From contig MSED01000004.1 of the NCBI GenBank assembly GCA_002099365.1, forward strand, positions 2,108,001 through 2,172,000: 64,000 bases of DNA, in the 5' to 3' direction. Below the pieces are notes generated by a model, which saw only the letters and a program-made list of their open reading frames with translations, was not told where the DNA came from and did not search any database. The position numbers were made by a program, and so were the translations under genes. The stretch's first letter is position 1. Each line of letters begins with the position of its first letter. Source of the stretch: Phialophora verrucosa (lineage: Eukaryota > Ascomycota > Eurotiomycetes > Chaetothyriales > Herpotrichiellaceae). This document shows positions 23,249-33,948 of this stretch, in pieces.

Positions 23249-24958
23249 ATGAAGCTCTCTTCTACTTTTTCTGTACTGGCGGTGTGCTGTGTGAGCCAAA
23301 TCGCAGAGGCCCTCGGCGCGTTCAAACTCGACTTCACCAAAGAACGCCGCGCAGCTCACCATCTGAGTAAGAGAGCAAACTCCTCTTTTGAGGTGCCGCT
23401 GGTCGAGGATTCGCTCTACCAGATCAAAGTTGCTGTTGGTAATCCTCCTCAGGTATGTAATGACATTCTATGGTCGACAAAGGAGACGGATGTCAGCTCG
23501 TATTTGCTGTCGCCGTGAGCCGCAATCGAGGGTATCTCCTGCGGCGGCTTGAGTGACCTCAGTTGATATAGTTAGCTCTTCGCTAACTTTTGATGCTAGA
23601 CTATCTCCCTGAGCGTGGACACCGGCTCGAGTAACACCTGGTTTCCGTCTGTCGACTCCGATGCCTGTCAAGCCGCCGGCGGGTCATGTGCCGACGGTGT
23701 CGCATTCGATCCAAAGCACTCTTCGTCCCTCCGATATCTGAGCAACGATTCCTTCGCGGTCGCATACGGCACGGGCCAGGCAGGCGGAGACTACATCTCA
23801 GACACTGTTAAAATCGGTCCCGCGACAATCAATAACCTTACCATGGGTCTGGCCGCCAATCTGTCTGGACCTCTCTCAAACGGTCTTTTGGGTATGGGTT
23901 ATGACAGTCTCGAGATCCTGGCCGAAAGTTCTGGCATTCAGTTCCCAGGTCTCCTGACGAGGCTGCAGCAGGCTGGAATCATCGCGAGAAGAGCCTTCAG
24001 CGTGTACCTGGATGATCAGAAGGCAGGCCGTGGTAGCATCCTCTTTGGTGGTATTGACCCTTCTAAGTACACGGGCGATCTGGTCACAGTGGCAATCACT
24101 CCCAATGGTACAGGGGTGTATGATCGGTATCGCGTCGACCTCACTGCTGTTTCGTTCGTCGACAGTGCCGGCAAGTCGACCCTCCTCAGCCCTGCTAACA
24201 TGTCTGCGCCCTGCGCAGTCGACACGGGGGCGTCATATAATATCCTCCCGGCGTCAGTCAGCCGCGCTCTCGTGGACGGCCTGGGGGCAGTCTCTTACGC
24301 TGGGACCTACTTTGTCGATTGCGCACTTCGTGACAGCAATACCAGCGTACTTTTTCAGCTTGGTGGCCCAACCGGACCAGTCATCAGGGTTCCAATAACC
24401 GAAATGCTTGGGATCCCGTTGGGGTTCACGTTCAGCAATGGTGGTAGCGCATGCCAGCTTTACGTCGGCCTGGCGGAAGACGCCGAGCTCCAATCGCTTC
24501 TGCTCGCTGGATATACGATCGGCGACCCGGTCATTCGTTCCGCATACGTGGTGTACGATGTTGACAACAACGAGATCTCTTTCGCCCAAGCTGTGTTCGA
24601 CAAAAAGGGCAATGGCAACATCTTGGAGATTCCCGCAGGATCAGGCCTTCCGGGCGTGACATCCACGGCTACGGCGACGGCGTCGTCGATCCCTACTTCT
24701 TTCCCTCCATCGATACTTTCTGAGATCTCGGTGAGCCTGTTCTCGAACACAACAGCATCAACTCCAGAGTTGACCGCTACCACCAAACTTCCTACCACGC
24801 CTGCATCGGCATCTTTTGACATCGCCGCAGTCACTGGGAGTGCAGCTACTGCCACGTCAACTTCTTCAGCAGCCAGCCGTAACTTCGGGGTCGGAATCAA
24901 CACGGTCACTGTTGCTATGGTCCTGCTTTCCGTGCCATGGATCAGCCTGATTTTATGA
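23249..24958 (+). CDS. Secreted, probably GPI-anchored aspartic protease
   Basis: Two exons (23249-23452, 23600-24958) give 520 residues. A signal peptide (MKLSSTFSVLAVCCVSQIAEALG) is followed by a short propeptide ending in SKRAN, a likely Kex2-type Lys-Arg cleavage site. The pepsin fold has both catalytic aspartates, in SVDTGSSNTW and AVDTGASYNILP. Four or more cysteines are placed as in yapsins and candidapepsins. From about residue 460 the chain is Ser/Thr/Ala-rich (a glycosylated stalk) and ends with a hydrophobic tail, VAMVLLSVPWISLIL, which fits GPI attachment at the plasma membrane or wall. The intron falls just before the first active-site motif. Such enzymes process surface proteins or digest external protein. 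Confidence 0.92.
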
Positions 24959-25826
24959 TTCGGAAGCGACTGTAGGTCTAACGGGGAGCGAGCAACGTTG
25001 ATCCTGGCAGATGGTTGTTCTGATCAAGGGCAGAATAGGTGGCAGTCCATAGCTTGAGAACGATCGGCTCCTAAAGTTAGGAAACTCGTTATGCTCGCAT
25101 CCGAAGCGGATGGTGTAAACAAAGACTCGGATCCGACCATAAGGTACTCCGAATGCCAATCATTAATGACACAGCCATTTTGCAGGCACGGGAAACACGG
25201 CGTTGTCGGCGTAGTTCTCCCACAAAGTTTCCCCACCACCATGATCCCCCCTCCTTTGCCCTTTTGTTCATCCTGGCACTAAACCCGGTCGGCAATTCAA
25301 CATCCACCGTGATGAGCACTTTACGGCCTGTGAGCGGGTAAAGTCGCACAGGTGGGGGATTCTCCTACACATGGTGGTTCTATCGCGGAGTAGATGACCC
25401 CTCCGACAATCGCCCATGGTGCACGCACGCGGCGCGGACTGCTTGGACCCTTGCATATGGGCGAACGATTTGTGTTTGCATTGAGGGGATGTGTTTGCAA
25501 CACCGTGGGGCTTTTGACGCTGAAATGAAAGTGAGGGTGAGAATGGATTTCCATTCCGCTTTGCTTTCAAATTCTTTCTATACAAGCAATCGTCTCACTG
25601 TAGCCTCACTTCTCTGTGACCGTCTTTCTCTTTGACTTGCAACACTCACCCTGCCCCGTCTCAGTCACATCAACCCTTTACTCGTGACCCCTCTTGTTCT
25701 TTCAGCAAGAAGCATCTTCTCTGTTCGCACCAAAAATCTCGGCTCTCAAATAAAAGCAAACTGGACGTTCCTGTTCCCCCTCACACTCGCCTCACCCAGC
25801 TTCAACACCAGCTCTCACCATCCACC
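24959..25826. promoter_or_regulatory. Spacer and leader of the FAH-family gene
   Basis: The final 200 bp before the start at 25827 are strongly pyrimidine-rich and contain no upstream ATG in the coding frame, typical of a fungal promoter and 5' leader. No other gene is visible. Confidence 0.4.
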
Positions 25827-26876
25827 ATGCCTTCCAAAGCCACTCACATCATCCGCTTCATCGCCAACGAGGACAACCGCATCCACCTCGGTCAGTTGGT
25901 CGACACGTCCCGCGACATCGGCCTCGACAGTTTCGAAGGCAAGGAGATCAAAGCCTACCTGATCAATGGCTCGATATTCGCGCCCGAGGTCACACAGCAC
26001 GTCTACACCGTCAAGCAACTGTTGAGCCCCGTGAGCCAGGAGGACTGCAACTACATTAGGTGTTTGGGGTTGAACTACAAGGACCATGCAGCGGTACGTT
26101 GTGGTGTTGTGACCCTCGCACCAGTGCTTCTATCTCGCTTTGACCGGCATGGACGGACCAGACGTGAACATGAGACTGACAGACTGTAGGAAGCAAACAT
26201 GGCTCTCCCCAAAGCCCCCATTCTCTTCACCAAGCCCCGAACCGCCCTCGCAGACCCGTATCCGTCGGTCATCCCCGTCCCCAAGGCCGCTCAGGACGGC
26301 ACCTCGGACTACGAAGCCGAGCTGTGCGTGGTGATCGGCAAGAGCGGACGAGACATCCCTGAAGACAAGGCCCTCGACTACGTCCTGGGATACACGGCCA
26401 GCAACGACGTCTCGGCCCGGACCATGCAGATGTTGACCACCCAGTGGTCCTTCTCCAAGGGGCTCGACGGCAGCTGCCCGCTCGGCCCGGTGTTGGTGAC
26501 CAAGGACGCGATCTCTGATCCGCAGAATCTGAAGATCAAGGCCATCTACAATGGGCAGACCGTGCAGGATGGCAACACCAAGTGAGTTTGACTACATACA
26601 CTCCCCTTAGCCCCAGATCTTGCGCGATGCCTCGCCGTTTCTGCTCCCACAACTGACATACTTGCCAGGGACATGATCTTCCCGATCGCCAAGCAAATCA
26701 GCTATCTCTCCCAAGGCACCACTCTCGAGGCAGGCACCATCTTCCTCACCGGCACTCCTGCTGGGATTGGCTTCTTCCGCAACCCGCGCGTCGTGCTGGA
26801 GGACAAGGGCGACATCCGGATCGAGATCGAGAAGATCGGCACCCTGATCAACAAGGTCAGATATGAAGAGTGGTGA
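25827..26876 (+). CDS. Fumarylacetoacetate-hydrolase-family enzyme
   Basis: Three exons (25827-26093, 26190-26581, 26669-26876) give 288 residues, the length of short FAH-family proteins (FAHD type). The family landmarks are CLGLNYKDHA, FTKPRTALADP, DYEAELCVVIGK (Glu metal ligand in E-x-E), GYTASNDVSAR, KGLDGSCPLGP, and GTIFLTGTPAGIGFF. These form the Mg/Mn site that cleaves or hydrates beta-diketo and enol acids. Members include fumarylacetoacetases, acylpyruvases, oxaloacetate decarboxylases and the hydratase, hydrolase or isomerase steps after ring cleavage of catechols. The convergent neighbour on the right is an extradiol dioxygenase, which favours a role in aromatic meta-cleavage (inference). 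No targeting peptide is seen, so it is probably cytosolic. Confidence 0.9.
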
Positions 26877-28062
26877 GACGGACAGTTATGATCGGATGTG
26901 ATCAGATATGACATGACTCACGAGGAGAGGTGGGGAGGATTCGAAATCTGATCTGGGAGAAGCAAGGAGAGGGATATGCTGGATACGAAGAAGTTGAGTA
27001 TCGAATCGAATCCTTGACTGTCAGGTCATGCCAATCTCAACCGGATGGGATTTAAGCCGTGGTGAGCTACAGCAACAGCGAGACTACGACCGTGAGACGA
27101 CGATAGGGTAACACATGAACAAGTAGGGATGACGAGCTGTGAAGATAGCGATACAGTATGTTTGTTCGATGCTAGAGCTATTAAGAATAGACCACGCACG
27201 CACCACAACCAGAGGCATCGTCAAGATCCCGACGTTGACCGTTGACCATTGACCATCGAACATCCCGTGGTACAGCGTAGAGCTCTGACCCTCCCGCACA
27301 AAGGACAGTGCTCCGAATGCTACATAGTACATAAGTTCCCGTTTGGGATATCGTCTAATTATCCATGTCCTATGCACTGTGTGTCGATGTATCCATCTCT
27401 CGATCCCACGGTCCTGGCCCACGTAGTTGGTCACTGTCGTCAATTCTGCGGGTGAGCAATGCGATCTTATGATCAATGTCCGGCGAGTACTGGCATATGT
27501 ATTTAGTGAGTGACTGGACAGACCAAACGAATGAGGATCAAGTGTGAATATCAAGTTCAGGTTCAAGTTCAAGTAAGTTCAAGTAAGTTCAAGTAAGTTC
27601 AAGTAAGTCCAAGTCCAGGTTCAGGGTCGGGGCCAGGGTCAAGTCCAAGTCCAAGTCCAGTTGTAGAGTTGAAAACATTGGATTCGCTAAAGTCCATATC
27701 GAACAAAGAAAGCGCAGCTATTTTAAAAACTACTTGTGGCGTCGAGATCTTCAGACAGCTAGTGTTCGACAATATGCCCCCATACATCCAGCGTCCAGCG
27801 TCCAGCGTTCAGCATACAGCATCCGGTATCCCACGGCTCACATCTGACATATCGCACCGCACAATGCACGTCTCGCAAAGCATCAGTCGTGCTTTGAGGG
27901 AGTTTCCGGTTCTTCCCTCGCTTTGCTGTCTCGGTCGCCTCGCTCCGCTCTTACTGCAGTTCTCTTACAGCACAGCCACACGACAGCATGCCATGCATGG
28001 AGGGCGCATGCCCCCTTTCCCTCCTTCTACTGGCACCCTCTTCCCTCTTCGCGCTTTCCGCC
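26877..28062. other. Region between two convergent genes
   Basis: The 1.2 kb between the 3' ends of the FAH-family and dioxygenase genes hold a decamer tandem repeat (listed separately) and no convincing gene. Confidence 0.45.
27549..27661. repeat. Decamer tandem repeat with hexamer-like flanks
   Basis: Four near-perfect copies of AAGTAAGTTC run from 27571 to 27610. They are flanked by shorter GTTCAA and GTCCAA units in the same register, up to about 27661. The tract lies between two convergent genes and is probably a simple minisatellite. Confidence 0.85.
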
Positions 28063-29632
28063 TTACTCCAAGAAGGATGACGGCACCTCGGGCCCCCAGA
28101 CAGCCAACCCTTCATGCTCGGCGGGGCCGTACCCGACGGGCGTGTCCTCGTTGACCAGGTCGCCGTCGGCGTAATGCTCGACCATGAACCCCGTCACGTC
28201 CCACCAGTAGTCGAAGATCTGGCTGCCCAGGATATGCCGCCCGACGCCCCAGACGGGCTCGTACTTCTTCTCGGCGAGCCACTGGTGGCCGAGCAGCTGG
28301 GTGTCGAAGTCGTGGACCTCGTACGACGAGTGGTGCACGTGCTTGTCCTTGCCGGGGACCGTGGTGGTCATGAAGAACGTGTGGTGGTCGACCGGGGTTT
28401 GGCCGCGGTCGATGCTGGCGAAGAGCCCGACTTCTTTGCGCGCGGCCTTGCCTGTCGCCGGGTCGACTTTTTCCTCCGGCACGTACAGGATGTCGGACGG
28501 GTAGAGGTTGAAGTTGCGCGTATACCATTCCATCTGGGCGGGGAAGTCGTCGACGTTGATGCCGAAATGGCCGAGCTGGAATGGGAGGGAGAGGCGTCAG
28601 CAACAGATCATAGATAGGAGGTCGTAGATCAGAAGTCATGATCAGAGGTCGTGGATCATAGAGGATGATAGACCATGCTCTGCGATTCAATCACTCACCT
28701 TATGCACGGCCGCCGGACCGGGCGCGTAGCGTTGAAAGGCCTTGACTCTCGGCTTGTCGGTCTCGTCGTTGACCAGCAACTTGACGGGCCTGGCCCTCTC
28801 CTCCGTGACCGCGGCCTGCCCGTAGACGAAGTTGACGGGGAAGCCCTCCGGGTCGGCGATGGTGACGATATACCCGCCGCCGGGCGCATCTTTCATCTCC
28901 TCGATCCCATTCGTGAGCACGGTCGCGCCCTCGATCTTCAGCACCTTCTCGAGCTCCGCCTTGGATTCGACCTCGAAGGCCCCGCCGAGAAATTTCTTCG
29001 GCCCCTGTCTGGCGTAGTAGACGTACTGATCCGGGCCGTAGCCGCGGAACCAGCGCTCGTTGTCGCCTTTTTTCACGACGTGCATGCCGAAATCTGATGA
29101 GGCACAGCGGGGTTAGTAAATGTGGGCGTGAAGCAGTCGATAAGGCCTGGTAGAGAAACTATTCGAGGCATAGTCTATCCTTGATCAAATCAAGGATACC
29201 CCCCGGGGGGTGCAAGAGTCTGATCTCACTCACCTCTCAAGAACGTGGTCGCCTTGTTCAGGTCTGGATGCTGATATCGCATGTGATTCAACTTGACGAG
29301 CCGGACCTGCTTGGACGTGTCGATGCCGTGCCGTTTCTGCCACTCGCGCTTGCTCTCCGAGTCTGGTCCTATGGCGTCGACGTCCCGGACCGACGCACCC
29401 CGGTTGGGGCTGGGACCTCTGGAGACGGTACCATTGGCGTTGGCCTTGGAAATGCCGTTAGCATTGAGGCAGGAAACGCGCCTTCATGCAAGAGAGAGAG
29501 AGAAAGTGAGTGGGGAGTGATGGTGGTGGTGACGATAGAGCCAAAAAAAAGGGAAAAGGAAGATCCCACCTTTTCGCCCTTCTTCAGAGCATCCTCCGTG
29601 ATGTTATGCTTCAGTTGATCTGGTTGATTCAT
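28063..29632 (-). CDS. Type I extradiol ring-cleaving dioxygenase
   Basis: Four exons (29632-29570, 29444-29234, 29093-28699, 28575-28063) give 393 residues. The first acceptor is set by a GCTAAC branch site 10-15 nt before CCAAG. Two vicinal-oxygen-chelate domains are visible. The N-terminal one starts QVRLVKLNHMRYQHPDLN and the C-terminal one starts KLGHFGINVDDFP. The Fe(II) ligands are likely the His in KLGHFGIN, a His in HVHHSSYEVHDFD, and the Glu in FMVEHYADGDL, matching the 2-His-1-Glu triad of catechol-2,3-dioxygenase and biphenyl-diol dioxygenase types. Fungal homologues are often labelled trihydroxytoluene oxygenase or glyoxalase-like. The reaction would be O2-dependent meta-cleavage of a catechol. 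About 50 N-terminal residues before the first domain are polar and low-complexity. Confidence 0.88.
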
Positions 29633-29643
29633 TGCGGCGGGCG

Positions 29644-29664
29644 GTGCGAGTGCGAGTGCGAGTG
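29644..29664. repeat. GTGCGA hexamer repeat
   Basis: About three copies of GTGCGA sit immediately upstream of the dioxygenase start codon (minus strand), so they lie within its presumed 5' leader or core promoter. Confidence 0.7.
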
Positions 29665-30130
29665 TGGCGTGAAACTCGATCTCTCGCCGTCAGTGAACAA
29701 CAGCGGCACACAAGGGTGGTATAAGAATCGGAGTGTTCGGGGATTCTGACGCTGAAAGAATGCCCGAAGCTAGTCCCTCAGAGCCAGGCGTTCGGAGTAA
29801 ATAGTCTCAGATCTTTATACTAAGTCAAACAAACAACACTTCAAAAACCGGAGCACGGGTGAAGGTCAGGATGAGGATCAGGTAATGAACATCCTCTCCC
29901 ATGAATTACCCCACAATGGCCATTCCGCGAAGTTGGCCCGTTCCCGGTATGTAGGTACAAGTGCACAGTCATTAATTACACACACTTACTACAATGCTAG
30001 GAACCAGAAGAACGGGCCCAGAGCCAGCGTTGGTGCCCCATCCAACGAGCCAGGCACCCAAATGGAGCATATCAGGAGCGAGGTGCGTGTGGCGTGGGCA
30101 ACGAGCGAGAGGAGCGTCAGATTTACGAAA

Positions 30131-30152
30131 GGTGGATGGATGGATGGATGGA
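30131..30152. repeat. GGAT tetranucleotide microsatellite
   Basis: About five consecutive GGAT units lie in the spacer between the dioxygenase and carboxypeptidase genes. Confidence 0.8.
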
Positions 30153-30836
30153 ATGGACGACGTCAAACCAAGTTGGCCGTAAAACACCGTCCCCGCAACT
30201 GATTCTTGTCTCCATTTGCATCATGGTTTCTGGTTGCCCTCGCCTCCTTCTGGCACAGTTCTGCAAGCAAAACGACAGGGCCGGTATTCGTGTCGGGCAA
30301 TTCTCATCTGTCAGCAGTCGCGGACCATTCCGAGGCATGAAGATCTGCTGGAGTTTGTGGTGGTTGTGGTGGTCATGACGGACAGCGAGAAGTAAAAGTG
30401 CCCCACGATCTGCCGAAGATGTAGCGAGGGCATCGAATGTGGGGTCGCTGGGTTCGGTGGCTTGTGGGACTCCTTGGCAGATGGATGGGCTGGCACACTG
30501 GGCTGAGCATAAGGAAGACTCGGAGATGCTATGCTGGGCCGGGCTGGGCTGAGGACATGGGAGAGATGCTGGCCCAGGCTGGGCGCTGCACATCTGAGAT
30601 CAGACGCATAGCGGCACGGAGCTGACGGAAAGGAAAACCACTCGCACCAATTATCGCGTCCCATGTCAGGATACGAGAGACTATCTCCCTTTCGAGGAGC
30701 GACGAATCGAGGAATTTGTCGACAGGTTCAGAAAGCCGGCATAAGCAGTCCATTCAGTCATTCATTATATACAAACGTCACGAGGCCTCGTTCAGACGAT
30801 GCAGTACACCTCCACTTCTCACCGCGCACACAAGGA

Positions 30837-32596
30837 TCAATAACTGGTGTCCTGCATGGTCGTGAACGGTCCGACGGTTCCCAAGTCCGGGATGCGACCC
30901 AGCAAAAACTCAAGCTGTCGGTACGCGGCGGAAGGAGCATATTGAGGGATCATGTGTCCCGACATTTGGACCGTGACAAGCGTCAGACCTCGCTCGGTGT
31001 GGTAGTGTCCCATCACACCAGCGGCAGCGGTGGATCCCAGTTCAAAGTCGTATTCGACGTGGTATGGCACGTAAAACTCGTCGAACTGCGACGGCGGCAC
31101 CGAGAAGCCTTGGGCACCGTTGAATGTCATGTTCTGGATTGCGAGCAGGGTCCCGTTGTAGATCAGGATCATGTCCAGGATCCCGTGGCCAATGATGGTG
31201 CGGTCAGCTCGCTCGATCACGCGAGGGAGTACACTGAGTGCCGATGGTGGTGAGTTGTCCGTGTTGTTGACAAACACGTCCACGTTGGTGCATTCAGCCC
31301 ACTCCTGGATCGGAGCATGGATGGCCTTTTGAACGTCAGTGCGGTTGAAGTAAATCCTTGAGCCCTCGGGTTCGTAGTCGAACGAGCCAGGGAAACCCAG
31401 CACATCCCACAGCAGCGGACAAGTCGTTGCCACCTGATAGATGTCGAAGCAAGGATTGATGGCTGAAGCGGCAAAGAAGACCGCGTCGAACGTATCGCAA
31501 GAGTCGTCGCTCAGGTCGACATTGGGAGGCGTGGGCAGGGGTCCCTTGGGAGGGAAGACAAGGTTGTCGTTCAGGAAGGATGTGTATCCGCAGCTGTCCG
31601 ACATATTGTGCAACTGTTCCATGAACGTGGCATTCAGGTTCAGCAGCGGCAGCCAATAGTCGGCGAAAGCGGTAACCGGAATTTGTTCCTGGACGACGTC
31701 GTAGCTCAAGCTCGGGTCGTAGATCATGATCGAGCTGATGTTGTAGTACTCGGTGTCGTTCTTATTGAACATGGCATCTGCAATGTAAGGCACATAGTAT
31801 CCAGCGTAGGATTCGCCCGCGATGTAAACTGTATAGCCCTGCATTGAGAACAAGTCGACGAAGTTCTTGAAGAATCCAAGGAACTGTGACGCGACGTCCG
31901 CTTCCGATGTCGCAGTGGGAGTCCCCTGGGAGAAGCCAGTGCCAACGGGTTCTGGTACACGCAGTCAGATGGTGACAATCTCGCATGTGTCAGTCGTCAA
32001 GGCTTACGCTCAACCCAAACCATGTTTGTCAGATTCGTCCATGACCATTCATTGCGCACTGGCTTGTATGTGCCATACTGCCACAAGAACGGCCCGTTTT
32101 CTATTCACCACTCGTCAGAGGAGGACGTCAAGCCCGGGCCGGCAATGCTCACCCTGAAGGAACCCTTCCAAAGAACTGCAGCCGGGCCCCCCGTTCAACC
32201 AGATGACGATTTCGTTGGTCGCGTTGGGGTTGGTCGAAGGGAAGAACCAAAAGAAGAGTTCGGATGCATTCTTCGCGCCCGAGATGGGCAGAAGGCCGGC
32301 ATAGGATTCGCCGATATCGAAATCGACATCCGGGATAGCACTGCCGTTGACCGCGTATTCTGCGACTTGTCAGATACCTCCACCGCCTTGCATCTTGGCG
32401 ACGACATACTCTTCGTGTTGTTGTTCAGGAAATGGTGTGGCGCCGCTCTTCCCTCGAGCTTTGGCGCAGCAGGCTGTGCTTGAGGCGCAACACTCCTCCT
32501 GATCTCTGGAAGCGACTTGCCCACATGTTGAGGGCTCCTCTTTGCGGAGGCGAGCGAAATGAGGCTCAAGGCCAGGGCAGCAATTGAAAACCTCAT
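30837..32596 (-). CDS. Secreted serine carboxypeptidase (family S10)
   Basis: Four exons (32596-32410, 32359-32153, 32100-32008, 31951-30837) give 533 residues. MRFSIAALALSLISLASA is a signal peptide, followed by a basic propeptide. The triad is Ser in AGESYAGYYVPY, Asp in GHGILDMILIYNG, and His in MSGHMIPQYAP. The oxyanion motif is WLNGGPGCSSLEG. Many Asn-X-Ser/Thr sites suggest a heavily glycosylated secreted or vacuolar enzyme that trims C-terminal residues from peptides. Intron 1 is placed so that NNNTK joins KYAVNGSAIPDV, as in fungal homologues. With the aspartic protease near 24 kb and the esterase near 6.7 kb it adds to the extracellular hydrolases here, although they are not clustered. 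Confidence 0.92.
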
Positions 32597-33948
32597 GGTT
32601 GCGAGCAGCTGCACAACAAGAGTCCCTCACAAGAAGTTGCGCGACAATAGCAGGAGGGGGAACCAGTTACCAAATAAAAGGACAAAAGTTGGTGGACACC
32701 GGCCGCGATCCTCCAAGCTTCGACATCGTTTGCTTGATCCATGATGAAAGCTTGCCTTCGTCCCCGAGCTTCTGTCTCCACTCTTTGACGGCCATCAATG
32801 CGATTCTCGGTTGCACAGCAATGTGATTGATCGATAACGAGATCATGCAGGTTCACGGCCGACGAGGCGACGGCCAAAGCCGAACTTACATTGGTGCTGT
32901 CGCCACCAAGACGTACTGAGAGTGGCATTGCAACCTCGCGACGTAGGCGCTATATACGCTTGGAGAAGTTCAAGGCCTGGCTGATGACGCGCGAGCGACA
33001 GGGAGATGCAGTCGGGAAGCAGCCGGAACGTGAACTGGAGAAGGATCTGCTAGAGCAAGCAGTCAATCGCTGACCTTGATTCGTCCATAGCAAGATCGTG
33101 TGCCTCCTTCGATGCTGATAACACAACCCCGGTGCATGCTTGCTTAGGCATGTAACCTACCACGGTCTGTTCTCCACCAGAGCTTTCGGCGAATGCCTCG
33201 GTTTGCCAGCTGTGTTTGGTGGTTAGAAACATGATTGACTCGGGCCGCAAAAGTACCTCTGCAAACGAGACTGATTGCGCAGCGGCAGGAAGATAGACTC
33301 TTGCTCTCCGAAAGGACGTTCACAACCGACGAGAGGTCAAGTCTCGAGTTCACAGGAAATGAGAGTGATTTCGAAGGTGGAAGAAATGGCCAGTAGGAAT
33401 CAAGGAAGAAGCAACAAACCAGAGAGGCGAAGGAGCGATACGAGTAGCGGCAAAGCTCCCACGGCTCCCTAGCCCCGGCGCAACCCCCCTGTAAGCCTCG
33501 CCCAGCCACTCCCCGGGCTTGACTGAGCTTCGAGAAAAGCTTGTCACCCCCGCTGTGGCAGATCGCCGCCCCTCATCACTGTCAATTCCTCCAAACCCCT
33601 TCAAGCAGGTCATTGAATGCATTGACTGATGATACCGATCCTCTCCAGATAGGAAGGTCGTGGGCATCAGGCAAAAGGATGTCTTTGCCGACTGAGGTTG
33701 CAGTGGGAACGTCTGTGGGAAGCCTCGGCAGCTCTCACTGGAAAAGAAACCACGGCAAGCCTGTGTGGTCAGTCTCCTCTTCTCTGTCATGGGCTCGAGC
33801 TTACGAGTATCGGGGGAAATAAGCACGAAGTCAAGCGAGGCTTCGAAGTCCAGGTACACAAATCTTCCGGTTAGCTACTAACGCATCTTGCGTTGGTATG
33901 CATCGGTGGCTGGCAGAATGACAGCCTCATCGATCTGGCTCTAGTGCT
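32597..33948. other. Spacer, no confident gene
   Basis: The spacer holds the promoter of the carboxypeptidase gene and the 3' flank of the gamma-glutamyltranspeptidase gene. A 169-codon minus-strand frame at 33350-33859 has no domain or splice structure and was not accepted. Confidence 0.45.

Larger units (their letters stand above)
29633..30836. other. Spacer with simple repeats, no gene seen
   Basis: The spacer holds the promoter of the dioxygenase gene (near 29633) and the 3' flank of the carboxypeptidase gene. Two microsatellites are listed separately. The G-rich stretch near 30440-30600 is open in several frames but has no domain. Confidence 0.45.

Noticed and set aside
28114..28617. 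167-codon frame antisense to the extradiol dioxygenase
   Set aside because: It is a shadow of the strongly biased codon use in the real gene.
33350..33859. 169-codon minus-strand frame
   Set aside because: No motif, no splice structure, and low-quality codon use.
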